A program made the translations under genes and the position numbers. Positions 7,940 through 16,909 of a stretch of 64,000 bases of DNA are shown one piece after another; the stretch's first letter is position 1, and the number at the start of each line of letters is the position of its first letter. This DNA comes from Robertmurraya korlensis NBRC 107688. Lineage in GTDB: Bacteria > Bacillota > Bacilli > Bacillales > Cytobacillaceae. Under the pieces are notes generated by a model. The model had not been told where the DNA came from and did no database searches. It saw only the letters and a program-made list of their open reading frames with translations. The stretch covers positions 30,596 to 94,595 of the forward strand of contig NZ_BCVH01000017.1 of assembly GCF_001591645.1 (NCBI RefSeq), written 5' to 3'.

Positions 7940-9556
7940 TTACCCTCTTAGTTTGACCTTCTTCATCATTCTTTCCACACGTTCGCCAAATAAAAAGTAA
8001 ATAAGGCGAGTTTTGAAGCTTAAATATACATAGATTCCTGCACCAGCTGCCGCTGATAAGAGAATAATAATAATGGACTCTATTTCTGTTTTAGGTGATA
8101 AAAACATTGTTGACAAATAATATACCAAAGCTGCAACGATTAACATGAGAACATTAAATATGACAATTAGCAATCCTCTTCGAAGAACGAGTCGGAAACG
8201 ATATCCTGAGAATATTTTAATAACGACAAAATTAATCCCAATCGCTACACCGTAACCTAGTGCTGTTGCATAAATGGCCCCATCTGTTTCAAACCATTTG
8301 ATAAATGGAATATTTAAAGATAGCTTAACCAAAATACCAACAAGAAGACTTAAAATGGTGAACTTTTGCTGGTCAATTCCTTGTAATATCGCTGCTGTTA
8401 CTGAGTAAAGAGCAAATAAGACTGCAACAGGTGCATATAACCGCAGGATTTCTGTTCCTGAAGCATTAGGTCCATAGAAAACCGTATAAGCCGGCTCAGC
8501 CAGTAATGATAATCCAAGTGCAGCCGGTAAGGTGATAAACATCAATACCTGGAAAGTTTGGTTTAGCTGCTTATTAACCGCTTTTTGGTCTTTTGCAATA
8601 AAGGCTTGAGTTATGCTAGGAACTAACGTTAACGAAAAAGCGGTTGCCAACGAGACAGGAATGATGACTAGCTTATGTGTATAAAAACTTAATTTAGCTA
8701 GTTCATGTTCAGATATACTTGCAAGCCCTATAGAATCCATTGCTCGGTTGAAGGTTAATGTATCAACCCATTGGAATAAGGGATTGGCAATACCTACGAG
8801 AACAAAAGGGATAGAGTAAACAAGGATCTCCTTGTACATATCCTTTAGTGAAACTTGAATGGTCCCCTTATCTTGTTGTAACAACTCATCAAGGTGAGGC
8901 TTTCTCTTATACCAATACCAAAAGAGGACAAATAAACTCCCCAAACCTCCAACGAAGGCCGAAAACGTAGCGATACTTATTGCTGTAACGATGTCACCGT
9001 TCATAACGTTAAGGACGATAAAAGCACCCGCTAATAGAAATACGATTCGAACAATTTGTTCTACCACTTGTGAAACAGCCGACGGTCCCATTGATTGATG
9101 CCCTTGAAAAAACCCACGAATTAAACTCATAAATGGAATAATAATAAGAGCAAAACTCACTGCTCGAATGACAGTAACAATTTCGCTTGGATTCGTTTGT
9201 TTCTCATTATCAGCGATGATAATATCTGCAACGAAAGGAGCTGTTAGATAAAGAATAAGGAATGCTGTAAATCCCGTTCCTAGCATCACTAGAATCCCTG
9301 ATTTAAATAGCCTTCTACCTACCGCATATTCTTCCATAGCATTATATTTAGAAATAAACTTAGCTACAGCTAGAGGTACTCCAGCCGTTGCTAAACTAAT
9401 AAATATCGTATAAGGAACATAGGAATATTGGTAAAGTACAGCTCCTGCAGGTCCTACAATTCTTGTAAATGGAATAACATAAAAAAGCCCTAATATTTTC
9501 GAAATAAAAGTACCTAAAGTTAAAATAAATGTTCCTCGAAGTAACTTAGATTGCAT
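7940..9556 (-). CDS. murJ: Lipid II flippase MurJ (YtgP)
   Basis: A 538-residue polytopic membrane protein of the MVF/MOP (SpoVB-like) family, corresponding to B. subtilis YtgP, which flips lipid II across the membrane for peptidoglycan synthesis. About 14 hydrophobic segments are visible, and the N-terminus LLRGTFILTLGTFISKILG is typical. The start is the ATG at 9554-9556 behind AGGAAGGG; the reading frame is open 13 codons further upstream without support. It is first in a two-gene unit with ytzG. Confidence 0.9.
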   Translation of the reverse strand: MQSKLLRGTFILTLGTFISKILGLFYVIPFTRIVGPAGAVLYQYSYVPYTIFISLATAGVPLAVAKFISKYNAMEEYAVGRRLFKSGILVMLGTGFTAFLILYLTAPFVADIIIADNEKQTNPSEIVTVIRAVSFALIIIPFMSLIRGFFQGHQSMGPSAVSQVVEQIVRIVFLLAGAFIVLNVMNGDIVTAISIATFSAFVGGLGSLFVLFWYWYKRKPHLDELLQQDKGTIQVSLKDMYKEILVYSIPFVLVGIANPLFQWVDTLTFNRAMDSIGLASISEHELAKLSFYTHKLVIIPVSLATAFSLTLVPSITQAFIAKDQKAVNKQLNQTFQVLMFITLPAALGLSLLAEPAYTVFYGPNASGTEILRLYAPVAVLFALYSVTAAILQGIDQQKFTILSLLVGILVKLSLNIPFIKWFETDGAIYATALGYGVAIGINFVVIKIFSGYRFRLVLRRGLLIVIFNVLMLIVAALVYYLSTMFLSPKTEIESIIIILLSAAAGAGIYVYLSFKTRLIYFLFGERVERMMKKVKLRG

Positions 9557-9757
9557 GTGATCCCTTCCTATGTAGAAATGCCAAAATGGTTTCAAACGCC
9601 AAATACATATTTTATCATAAAGTTTGAAAAAAACTGTGATTTTTGTGTGAACCTAATTTGAGTGTACACAACTCCTTGCTTTGATGCTACTTTTTGTGGA
9701 AAAGTTTTCTTTCTATACAAGCTGCCTTATAATGGTGAATGAAAGTTGGTGATAGAT

Positions 9758-11029
9758 ATGAATTATGACGTAATTGTCATCGGTGGAGGGCCTTCTGGGT
9801 TAATGGCTTCCATTGCTGCAGGTGAAAAAGGGGCAAAGGTGCTTTTAATTGATAAAGGAGACAAGCTTGGGCGTAAGCTTGCCATATCTGGTGGTGGTCG
9901 TTGCAATGTAACGAATCGACTTCCAGTAGATGAGATTATTAAGCATATCCCTGGTAATGGTCGATTTTTATATAGTGCTTTTTCTATATTTAGTAACGAG
10001 GATATTATTTCCTTTTTTGAAAAGCTTGGGATTCAATTAAAAGAGGAAGACCACGGGCGGATGTTTCCAGTTTCAGATAAGGCACAGTCTGTCGTTGATG
10101 CATTGATCAGAAGGATGAAAGAGCTAAAGGTTGATATGCTAACAAATTCTCCAGTAGAAACAGTCGATTATGAAAATGGTAAAGCTGTTGCTGTACGATT
10201 AAAAAACAAAGAGAAATACTCTGCCTCTGCAGTCATTTTAGCAGTCGGTGGAAAGTCTGTTCCTCATACAGGTTCAACTGGAGACGGGTATGCTTGGGCT
10301 GAAAAGGCAGGACACACAATCACTGACCTATTTCCAACGGAAGTGCCTATTACCTCGAATGAAGCTTTTATTCAATCAAAGGAGCTGCAAGGATTATCAC
10401 TGCGTGGAATTGGCTTAAGTGTGTTAAATCCAAAGGGCAAACCACTCATTACTCATGAGATGGATATGATTTTTACCCACTTTGGTATTAGTGGCCCGGC
10501 AGTGCTTCGTTGCAGTCAGTATGTGGTGAAGGCAATGAAAAAGTGGGATCTAAAAGAAGTAACTATGAGTATTGATGCCCTCCCAGATAAAAAAGAGGAA
10601 CCATTATTCCAAGAAATTGTTGCGATAGTGAAAGCAGATCCAAAGAAAAGTGTAAAAAACATCCTTAAAGGCTATTTACCCGAACGTTATTTATTGTTTT
10701 TATTAGAGGTTTCTGACATTGATGCAAATGAGCAGGGCGGAGTCATCTCGCATGAAAAGCTTCGTAACTTTGTAAAAGCGTGTAAACAATTCCAATTCAA
10801 GGTAAATGGAACGCTTTCCCTAGAAAAGGCCTTTGTAACAGGCGGTGGAGTGTCTGTGAAGGAGGTAGAACCGCAAACTATGGCATCCAAGTTTGTTGAA
10901 GGACTGTATTTTTGTGGAGAAATTCTAGATATCCATGGATATACAGGTGGATATAATATTACTTCTGCCCTTGTGACCGGACGTTTAGCTGGGGTGAATA
11001 GTGCTGAATATGCTTTAAGTCAAGCCTGA
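9758..11029 (+). CDS. ytfP: HI0933/BaiN-like flavoprotein YtfP
   Basis: A 423-residue FAD/NAD(P)-binding oxidoreductase of the HI0933 (YhiN/BaiN) family. The dinucleotide motif GGGPSG is at 9-14, followed by the family hallmark [11 protein letters not shown] at about 47-57 and a C-terminal [13 protein letters not shown] that closes the FAD site. The reaction is not established for most members. Start: ATG at 9758 with GGTGA five bases upstream; a TTG at 9746 is in frame but would put four residues before the normal [11 protein letters not shown] start. It is a single gene, and TATAAT at about 9729 is a likely -10. Confidence 0.87.
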   Translation: MNYDVIVIGGGPSGLMASIAAGEKGAKVLLIDKGDKLGRKLAISGGGRCNVTNRLPVDEIIKHIPGNGRFLYSAFSIFSNEDIISFFEKLGIQLKEEDHGRMFPVSDKAQSVVDALIRRMKELKVDMLTNSPVETVDYENGKAVAVRLKNKEKYSASAVILAVGGKSVPHTGSTGDGYAWAEKAGHTITDLFPTEVPITSNEAFIQSKELQGLSLRGIGLSVLNPKGKPLITHEMDMIFTHFGISGPAVLRCSQYVVKAMKKWDLKEVTMSIDALPDKKEEPLFQEIVAIVKADPKKSVKNILKGYLPERYLLFLLEVSDIDANEQGGVISHEKLRNFVKACKQFQFKVNGTLSLEKAFVTGGGVSVKEVEPQTMASKFVEGLYFCGEILDIHGYTGGYNITSALVTGRLAGVNSAEYALSQA

Positions 11030-11053
11030 GGATTTTCTTCCTCAGGCTTTATA
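11022..11053. terminator. Bidirectional terminator between ytfP and cse60
   Basis: A perfect 11-bp stem (AAGCCTGAGGA / TCCTCAGGCTT) with a short loop separates convergent genes and overlaps the 3' end of ytfP. Confidence 0.8.
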
Positions 11054-11224
11054 TATAATCATAGCTGTAAAACAATAGATTTGCTCGTCTACGTCTTCCG
11101 GTAAAGCAGCAATATTATATTTAATATCAACCAGCTTTTGCTCATCCACTTTTTCTAGAAAACGATTCATCTTCTTTTCAAGGTCTTTTTCATGCTCCTC
11201 ATCAAAAAGCTTTACTTGAATCAT
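11042..11224 (-). CDS. cse60: Sporulation protein Cse60 family
   Basis: A 60-residue soluble protein resembling Cse60, a small sporulation protein that in B. subtilis is made in the mother cell under sigma-E. The charged N-terminal half (MIQVKLFDEEHEKDLEKKMN) and the conserved IKYNI...CFTAMIIY end are visible. Molecular function is unknown. AAAGGAGTGAGG precedes the ATG. I could not identify a convincing sigma-E promoter upstream. Confidence 0.75.
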   Translation of the reverse strand: MIQVKLFDEEHEKDLEKKMNRFLEKVDEQKLVDIKYNIAALPEDVDEQIYCFTAMIIYKA

Positions 11225-11283
11225 TGAACCTCACTCCTTTTTATTAAGGAGTATTAACAAAATTCAGACATTTTAAAAGCATG

Positions 11284-11306
11284 AAAAAAGCCTAGTTTCC
11301 TAGGCC
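11284..11306 (-). terminator. Terminator of the rhodanese gene
   Basis: On the minus strand the stem GCCTAG / CTAGGC is followed by TTTTTT, ten bases past the stop at 11316. Confidence 0.8.
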
Positions 11307-11315
11307 TCAACTACC

Positions 11316-11615
11316 TTATTCTACTTTTCCATTCCACGCGAGCATGCCACCGACCATGTTCACTACATTGTAGCCGTGATCATGCAGGAAATAACATACA
11401 TTTTCACTTCTGCCCCCTGAGCGACAAATGAATATGTATTCTGTATCTTGATCCAATTCGTCTAAACGCATAGGAACTTCGCCCATTTTAATATGCTTCG
11501 CACCCGGAATCATTCCAGCAGCTACCTCTTCATCTTCACGAACATCGATCAGATTTAATTTTTCCCCTTGCTCTATCTTTTCCTGTAACTCTGCAGTTGT
11601 AATTTCCTTTACCAT
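11316..11615 (-). CDS. ytwF: Single-domain rhodanese YtwF
   Basis: A 99-residue rhodanese-like sulfurtransferase. The catalytic Cys64 lies in the loop ICRSGGRS; NLIDVRE near 21-27 and IPGAKHI near 36-42 are family signatures. It probably carries sulfane sulfur in the cytoplasm; the partner is unknown. It is separated from leuS by the leuS terminator, so it is its own unit, and a terminator follows it. Confidence 0.88.
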   Translation of the reverse strand: MVKEITTAELQEKIEQGEKLNLIDVREDEEVAAGMIPGAKHIKMGEVPMRLDELDQDTEYIFICRSGGRSENVCYFLHDHGYNVVNMVGGMLAWNGKVE

Positions 11616-11685
11616 CCATCATTACCCCTTTTATTTTTTCTTCTATCGTACACGACTTGCATAGTATATTTCAATCTTTCCAGCT

Positions 11686-11722
11686 TAGAAAAAGAGCTCC
11701 CTACCAACACTGGGAGCTCTTC
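11686..11722 (-). terminator. leuS terminator
   Basis: Minus-strand stem AGAGCTCCC / GGGAGCTCT followed by TTTTT, eight bases past the leuS stop. Confidence 0.88.
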
Positions 11723-11729
11723 TACCAAC

Positions 11730-14144
11730 TTAATTCGCAACAATATTAACTAATTTTCCAGGAACAGCAATCACTTTACGTACTGTTTTTCCATCAATTT
11801 GCTCTTTAACAGTTGAATCATCCATCGCGATTTGCTCAAGTGCTTCCTTGTTTGCATCAGAAGGCACCATAAGCTTAGCTTTCACCTTACCGTTAATTTG
11901 AACAACAATTTCCACTTCATCGTCAACTAGCTTCGCTTCATCAAATGCTGGCCATGCTTCGTAAGAAACTCCTTCACTGTGACCTAATTTTGACCAAAGC
12001 TCTTCTGCGATATGTGGACAAATAGGAGCAAGCAATTTCACAAAGCCCTCCACATAATCTTTCGGAATCACTGGTGTTTTATAAGCTTCGTTAATGAATA
12101 CCATTAATTGTGAAATAGCTGTATTAAAGCGCAGACCTTCAAAGTCCTCTGTCACCTTTTTCACTGTTTGGTGATAGATCTTTTCAAGACTTGAGGAATC
12201 AACAGATTGTACCTTCTCTGCTAATTCACCATTTTCATCTACCAACAAGCGCCAAATACGATCTAAGAAACGGCGCGAACCGTCTAATCCTTGTGTCGAC
12301 CATGCGATAGAAGCTTCTAGAGGTCCCATGAACATTTCGTATAGACGAAGAGTGTCAGCCCCATGTGTACCAACGATTTCGTCAGGGTTTACAACATTCC
12401 CCTTTGATTTACTCATCTTTTCATTGTTTTCACCAAGAATCATTCCTTGGTTAAATAACTTCTGGAAAGGCTCCTTCGTGCTAACCACTCCGATATCATA
12501 CAAGAACTTGTGCCAGAAACGTGCGTATAGTAAGTGAAGAACCGCATGCTCTGCCCCACCAATATAAATATCCACCGGAAGCCACTCTTTTAATTTTTCT
12601 GGGTCCGCTAACGCTTGATCATTCTTCGGATCAATGTAACGTAAGTAATACCAGCAGCTACCTGCCCATTGAGGCATTGTATTTGTTTCACGACGTCCCT
12701 TTTTCCCTGTTACAGGGTCGACAACATTCACCCAGTCTTCGATGTTCGCAAGTGGTGATTCACCTGTTCCAGAAGGTCGAATTTCGGTTGTCTTTGGCAA
12801 CACCAATGGAAGCTCTGAATCCGGAACAGCTGTCATTGTGCCATCTTCCCAATGAATCACTGGAATTGGCTCTCCCCAATAGCGTTGACGGCTAAATAAC
12901 CAATCACGTAAACGATACGTAACCTTTTTCGTGCCGATTTCTTTTTCTTCTAACCACGCAATCATACGAGAGATAGCTTCTTCCTTGTTCATTCCATTTA
13001 AGAAATCAGAATTTACGTGTTCTCCATCACCTGTGTATGCTTCCTTCGAAACATCCCCACCAGCCACTACTTCAATGATTGGTAAGTCAAATTGTTTTGC
13101 AAATTCATAATCTCTTTCATCATGACCAGGTACCGCCATAATTGCTCCCGTACCATAGCTCACTAGCACATAATCAGCGATCCAAATTGGCATTTTTGAG
13201 CCATTGACCGGATTAATCGCATAAGCACCCGTAAAGACACCGGTTTTATCTTTCGCTAAGTCCGTTCGCTCTAAATCACTTTTGCTCTTGACTTTGTCGA
13301 TATACGATTGAACCGCATCACGCTGTTCAGCAGTCGTAATTTTATCAACCAATGCATGTTCAGGTGCTAAAACCGCATACGTAGCTCCGAATAATGTATC
13401 AGGTCTAGTTGTGAAAACAGTAAACTGACCGTCGTTACCTTCAATGTTAAAAGTAATCTCGGCTCCTTCAGAACGACCAATCCAGTTACGTTGCATATCT
13501 TTTAAGCTCTCTGGCCAGTCAAGCTCTTCTAAATCCTCTAATAAACGATCGGCATACGCTGTAATTTTTAGTACCCACTGCTTCATCGGACGACGTTCAA
13601 CCGGATGGCCTCCACGCTCACTTTTTCCATCAATAACTTCCTCGTTTGATAAAACTGTTCCCAGTGCCGGGCACCAGTTTACCGCTACTTCGTCAATATA
13701 GGCTAGGCCTTTTTCAAACAATTTCAAGAAAATCCACTGTGTCCATTTATAATAACCAGGGTCCGTTGTGTTAACCTCACGATCCCAATCGTACGAGAAT
13801 CCTAGCGCCTTAATTTGTCTTTTAAATGTGGCAATATTAAGTGCAGTAAATTCTGCGGGGTCATTTCCTGTATCCAACGCATATTGCTCAGCTGGAAGAC
13901 CAAACGCGTCCCATCCCATAGGGTGTAACACATTATAGCCTTGCGCACGCTTCATACGTGATAAAATATCTGTTGCTGTATAACCTTCTGGATGGCCAAC
14001 ATGCAATCCCGCTCCTGAAGGATACGGAAACATATCTAACGCATAAAATTTGCGTTTACCCTTTTCTTCACTCGTTTGGAATGTCTTATTAGTATCCCAG
14101 TAGCTCTGCCACTTTTTTTCAATTTCTTGATGATTAAAACTCAC
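11730..14144 (-). CDS. leuS: Leucyl-tRNA synthetase
   Basis: An 804-residue class I synthetase charging tRNA-Leu. The HIGH-type motif HVGH is at 48-51, the CP1 editing domain lies roughly between 220 and 410 ([18 protein letters not shown]), and KMSKS is near 575-579. Length is normal for bacterial LeuRS. A T-box leader upstream couples expression to uncharged tRNA-Leu, and a terminator follows. Confidence 0.97.
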   Translation of the reverse strand: MSFNHQEIEKKWQSYWDTNKTFQTSEEKGKRKFYALDMFPYPSGAGLHVGHPEGYTATDILSRMKRAQGYNVLHPMGWDAFGLPAEQYALDTGNDPAEFTALNIATFKRQIKALGFSYDWDREVNTTDPGYYKWTQWIFLKLFEKGLAYIDEVAVNWCPALGTVLSNEEVIDGKSERGGHPVERRPMKQWVLKITAYADRLLEDLEELDWPESLKDMQRNWIGRSEGAEITFNIEGNDGQFTVFTTRPDTLFGATYAVLAPEHALVDKITTAEQRDAVQSYIDKVKSKSDLERTDLAKDKTGVFTGAYAINPVNGSKMPIWIADYVLVSYGTGAIMAVPGHDERDYEFAKQFDLPIIEVVAGGDVSKEAYTGDGEHVNSDFLNGMNKEEAISRMIAWLEEKEIGTKKVTYRLRDWLFSRQRYWGEPIPVIHWEDGTMTAVPDSELPLVLPKTTEIRPSGTGESPLANIEDWVNVVDPVTGKKGRRETNTMPQWAGSCWYYLRYIDPKNDQALADPEKLKEWLPVDIYIGGAEHAVLHLLYARFWHKFLYDIGVVSTKEPFQKLFNQGMILGENNEKMSKSKGNVVNPDEIVGTHGADTLRLYEMFMGPLEASIAWSTQGLDGSRRFLDRIWRLLVDENGELAEKVQSVDSSSLEKIYHQTVKKVTEDFEGLRFNTAISQLMVFINEAYKTPVIPKDYVEGFVKLLAPICPHIAEELWSKLGHSEGVSYEAWPAFDEAKLVDDEVEIVVQINGKVKAKLMVPSDANKEALEQIAMDDSTVKEQIDGKTVRKVIAVPGKLVNIVAN

Positions 14145-14162
14145 CTTTAATTCCTCCTAGAT

Positions 14163-14427
14163 ATACTTGTTAAACGCAAAAAATCCCGTCCCTATAAAAA
14201 GGGACGAGAGGATATGTAGAATCTCCCGCGGTACCACCCACATTAGTGCACAAGTCACTCGCTTCATTATCCTTAACGCGGAATACGGCAAGCATTACTT
14301 TTCTTTCACACTTGCGACTCAAAGGCGAGTTCATGGACACCTGGTTGACTTTCACCATCCGTCAACTCTCTACTTTCAGGTATTTCTCACTACTACTCCT
14401 TATCATGGTCACCACATATTTAAGTAT
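14163..14427 (-). promoter_or_regulatory. T-box leader of leuS (Leu)
   Basis: The minus strand contains the conserved T-box core GGGTGGTACCGCG (14227-14239), complementary to the tRNA acceptor end, followed by a terminator stem CGTCCCT / AGGGACG (14187-14206) with a T-run. Stem I elements include GTGAGAAATACC and GAAAGT. A CTC leucine codon within GAACTCGC (14327-14329) is the likely specifier. Binding of uncharged tRNA-Leu should favour the antiterminator and allow leuS transcription. Confidence 0.93.
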
Positions 14428-14433
14428 GATGCT

Positions 14434-14462
14434 ATTGTAGTGTATTTTTTAGCTCGATGCAA
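14434..14462 (-). promoter_or_regulatory. Sigma-A promoter of the leuS leader
   Basis: TTGCAT (14457-14462) and TACAAT (14434-14439) on the minus strand are separated by 17 bases, placing the start just before the T-box leader. Confidence 0.75.
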
Positions 14463-14510
14463 GTTGTGTTTTGTAGCATATGAAGATAAGGAGTAGAGTG
14501 TGTTTATTTT

Positions 14511-15287
14511 TTATTGAACCGTATAGCCTGCGTCAATAACAACCGATTGACCAGTAACCCCTTTTGCCGATTCACTTGCCAGAAAAATAGCATAACTCGC
14601 AATCTCGTCAACAGCTAACAAGCGTTTCTGTGGGACGAGTGGGTAGACAACATCCTCGAGTACTCTTTCTAACTCCACCCCTCGCGTTTTGGCAAGATCT
14701 GCTAGCTGGTTACGTACCAGTGGCGTGTCTACATAACCAGGGCAGAGAGCGTTCACTGTAATCCCATAGGTCGCTGCTTCGAGGGCTGTCACTTTCGTTA
14801 GCCCAATCACCCCATGCTTCGCACTATTATAAGCGGCTTTACCAGCAAAACCAACTAACCCATTGATAGATGCCATATTAATGATTCTCCCGAAGCCTTG
14901 CCTTTTCATATGTGGCAACACATGCTTTGTTAACATAAATGGTGCCGTTAACATGACTTTTATCAAAAGCTCAAACCTTTCTGTTGGAAAATCCTCAATA
15001 TATGATACATGTTGAAGTCCTGCATTATTGATTAACACATCAATTGATCCTAAATGAGAAATCACATGGTTAATGGCTGCAATAATATCTTCTTCCTTCG
15101 TTACATCGCATTTGATTCCTATTGCCTCATACCCTAGTCCTCTAATCTCCTTGGCTGAAGCGACAACCGCCTCTTCATTGACATCCGTTAATACAATCTT
15201 TGCCCCTTGCTCAGCAAACTTTCTACTAATCTCATACCCTATCCCCTGTGCTGCCCCCGTCACAAAAACAATCGATTGGTCCTTCAT
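14511..15287 (-). CDS. 3-hydroxybutyrate dehydrogenase (SDR)
   Basis: A 258-residue short-chain dehydrogenase. NAD-binding TGAAQGIG is at 10-17, NNAG at 87-90, and catalytic Ser140, Tyr153 and Lys157 lie in NMAS and YNSAK. The stretch NALCPGYVDTPLV followed by a long insert and VPQKRLL is typical of D-3-hydroxybutyrate dehydrogenase (like B. subtilis YxjF), oxidising 3-hydroxybutyrate to acetoacetate. AAAGGAG precedes the ATG. It lies 13 bases after the permease gene, so the two form an operon. No acetoacetate CoA-transferase gene is present here. No clear terminator follows. Confidence 0.85.
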   Translation of the reverse strand: MKDQSIVFVTGAAQGIGYEISRKFAEQGAKIVLTDVNEEAVVASAKEIRGLGYEAIGIKCDVTKEEDIIAAINHVISHLGSIDVLINNAGLQHVSYIEDFPTERFELLIKVMLTAPFMLTKHVLPHMKRQGFGRIINMASINGLVGFAGKAAYNSAKHGVIGLTKVTALEAATYGITVNALCPGYVDTPLVRNQLADLAKTRGVELERVLEDVVYPLVPQKRLLAVDEIASYAIFLASESAKGVTGQSVVIDAGYTVQ

Positions 15288-15300
15288 AAGAAACTCCTTT

Positions 15301-16620
15301 CTAGATTCCTACACCTAAAGAGAACAAAATAATCGCCAGAATAACACCTAGAGTAGGTACTATGACGGTTACTGCACCAACTGGATTGTATGCATCTTTA
15401 TGACTTTCCCCACAAATGGCCCGAACCGTTGTGACCACATATCCGTTATGAGGAAGAGAGTCCAATGCTCCAGATGAAATGGCTACGACACGGTGGAGCG
15501 CTTCTGGATTGACTCCCATATCCATGTAATGAGGGGCTAGTAATGGCAAAGCAATCGCTTGACCACCCGAGGCAGAACCTGTCATACCAGCAATTACACT
15601 AACCGCAATCGCACCGCCAATTAGAGGGCTTCCTGGAATGCTCGTCATAAAGTCAACAGCCACTCCAAATGCTGGAACTGCCTTCGCTACCCCACCAAAT
15701 CCAACAACAGCAGCTGTATTTCCTATCGCAATTAACGCTCCAAGAGTCCCTTCTGAAACAGCACTCCAGAAGTTTTTAAAATAGTTACGGTTAAGTGCAT
15801 AAGTCGCGATAACACCGCCCAAAAGAGCAATAATAAGGGCCGATTGCTTTAAGGAATCATGAAAAATAAAAGAAATCACAAGAACCACGATTAATGGCAA
15901 AATACCCATCACAGGATTCGGTAGCTCTCTTTCCTCATTAACTGGGTCTCCATCCCTATCTACAAAGCGCTCCCCTTTTTCTACCGCTTTTGTAATCATG
16001 CGCTTTAGCCACCAATAACCAAAAATCATCATAAATACTGCAACTATTAAGCTAACTTCCCAGCCAGCATAAGGAGAAGTATTTAAATAATCGATCGGAA
16101 TCCAGTTTTGAATTTCAGGTGAGCCAGCAGAGGTCATCGTAAAGGTAACCGAACCGAAGGCTAATGCTGCCGGTATAAAACGTCTTGGCAAGTTGGCTTG
16201 TTTAAACAGACTAAGTGCCATCGGATAGACAGAAAAAGCCACCACGAACAAACTTACTCCACCATACGTTAACACCGCACAAGCAGCAACAATGGCCAGA
16301 ATAGCGTATTTCATCCCAAGTTTTTCAACAATTAATCTAGAAACCGAATCAGCTGCACCACTATCCTCCATTACTTTTCCAAAGATAGCACCTAAAAGGA
16401 ACATTAAGTACCAAGATGTAACAAAGCTTGAAAAACCGGACATATAGTTACCAACAAGGTTCGCTTCCCCTTCGGCTACAAGTTGTGGAAACAAAGGCAT
16501 TCCATTTAGAACAGCAACAAATAGTGCTGATAATGGCCCTGCGACAAGTAAATTCATACCTCGCATCGTTAAGAAAATTAATAAGACCAAACCCCCAATT
16601 AAACCAATCATACTTAGCAT
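15301..16620 (-). CDS. GntP-family permease, probable hydroxybutyrate importer
   Basis: A 439-residue polytopic membrane protein of the GntP/citrate (IT) transporter superfamily, like B. subtilis YxjC. About 12 hydrophobic segments are visible, with GSASGGQAIALPLLAP and SSGALDSLPHNGYVV as family motifs. Pairing with a 3-hydroxybutyrate dehydrogenase and a sigma-54 activator suggests uptake of 3-hydroxybutyrate or a related short hydroxy- or keto-acid; this is inference. First gene of the operon, behind a sigma-54 promoter and a cre site; AAAGGGGG precedes the ATG. Confidence 0.82.
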   Translation of the reverse strand: MLSMIGLIGGLVLLIFLTMRGMNLLVAGPLSALFVAVLNGMPLFPQLVAEGEANLVGNYMSGFSSFVTSWYLMFLLGAIFGKVMEDSGAADSVSRLIVEKLGMKYAILAIVAACAVLTYGGVSLFVVAFSVYPMALSLFKQANLPRRFIPAALAFGSVTFTMTSAGSPEIQNWIPIDYLNTSPYAGWEVSLIVAVFMMIFGYWWLKRMITKAVEKGERFVDRDGDPVNEERELPNPVMGILPLIVVLVISFIFHDSLKQSALIIALLGGVIATYALNRNYFKNFWSAVSEGTLGALIAIGNTAAVVGFGGVAKAVPAFGVAVDFMTSIPGSPLIGGAIAVSVIAGMTGSASGGQAIALPLLAPHYMDMGVNPEALHRVVAISSGALDSLPHNGYVVTTVRAICGESHKDAYNPVGAVTVIVPTLGVILAIILFSLGVGI

Positions 16621-16646
16621 CTTATTTCCCCCTTTGTTGTTGTAAA

Positions 16647-16661
16647 ATGCAAACGGTTACA
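16647..16661 (-). promoter_or_regulatory. cre site (CcpA) in the permease leader
   Basis: ATGCAAACGGTTACA read on the + strand fits the CcpA consensus WTGNAARCGNWWWCA at every position. It lies between the sigma-54 promoter and the permease start codon, a position suited to a roadblock to transcription when glucose is present. Confidence 0.75.
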
Positions 16662-16695
16662 TTTTCCTTTTCCTACCTCCCTTCACTATTATTTA

Positions 16696-16712
16696 TGCAA
16701 GGATCGTGCCAA
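16696..16712 (-). promoter_or_regulatory. Sigma-54 (SigL) promoter of the permease-dehydrogenase operon
   Basis: The minus strand reads TTGGCAC-GATCC-TTGCA, an exact match to the -24/-12 consensus TGGCAC-N5-TTGCA with GG and GC correctly spaced. It lies about 75 bases upstream of the permease ATG. Confidence 0.9.
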
Positions 16713-16764
16713 ACTGTTAATCCTAATGTGATGTGAGTTTTGTGACTATTTATTGAACATTTAT

Positions 16765-16778
16765 TCCGAATTTCCGGA
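16765..16778. promoter_or_regulatory. Promoter-proximal activator site (imperfect palindrome)
   Basis: TCCGAA-TT-TCCGGA resembles the two sites at 16876 and 16896 (half-site TCCRGA) with one deviation. It lies about 70 bases upstream of the -12 element. Confidence 0.5.
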
Positions 16779-16875
16779 CTAATATTCTATTAAAACTCAA
16801 CGATCATAGAATAGATTTTAAAAAAACCAGGTCTTTTAACTGAATTCCTTTTATAAAACCATAGACAGAAAGAAG

Positions 16876-16909
16876 TCCAGAAATCTGGAACACATTCCGG
16901 ATATCTGGA
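16876..16909. promoter_or_regulatory. Paired upstream activator sites for the sigma-54 regulator
   Basis: Two 14-bp palindromes, TCCAGA-AA-TCTGGA (16876-16889, perfect) and TCCGGA-TA-TCTGGA (16896-16909, one asymmetric pair), have centres 20 bp apart, two helical turns. They abut the stop codon of the activator gene and sit about 180-205 bases upstream of the -24/-12 promoter, as expected for enhancer sites. Confidence 0.7.

Noticed and set aside
11225..11283. Sigma-E promoter for cse60
   Set aside because: No sequence close to both the -35 and -10 sigma-E consensus with correct spacing.
12328..12895. Two long + strand open frames opposite leuS
   Set aside because: Antisense shadows of the leuS reading frame with no ribosome site or family features.
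14167..14496. Open frames on both strands within the leuS leader
   Set aside because: The sequence is explained by the T-box RNA structure, and coding there is not supported.
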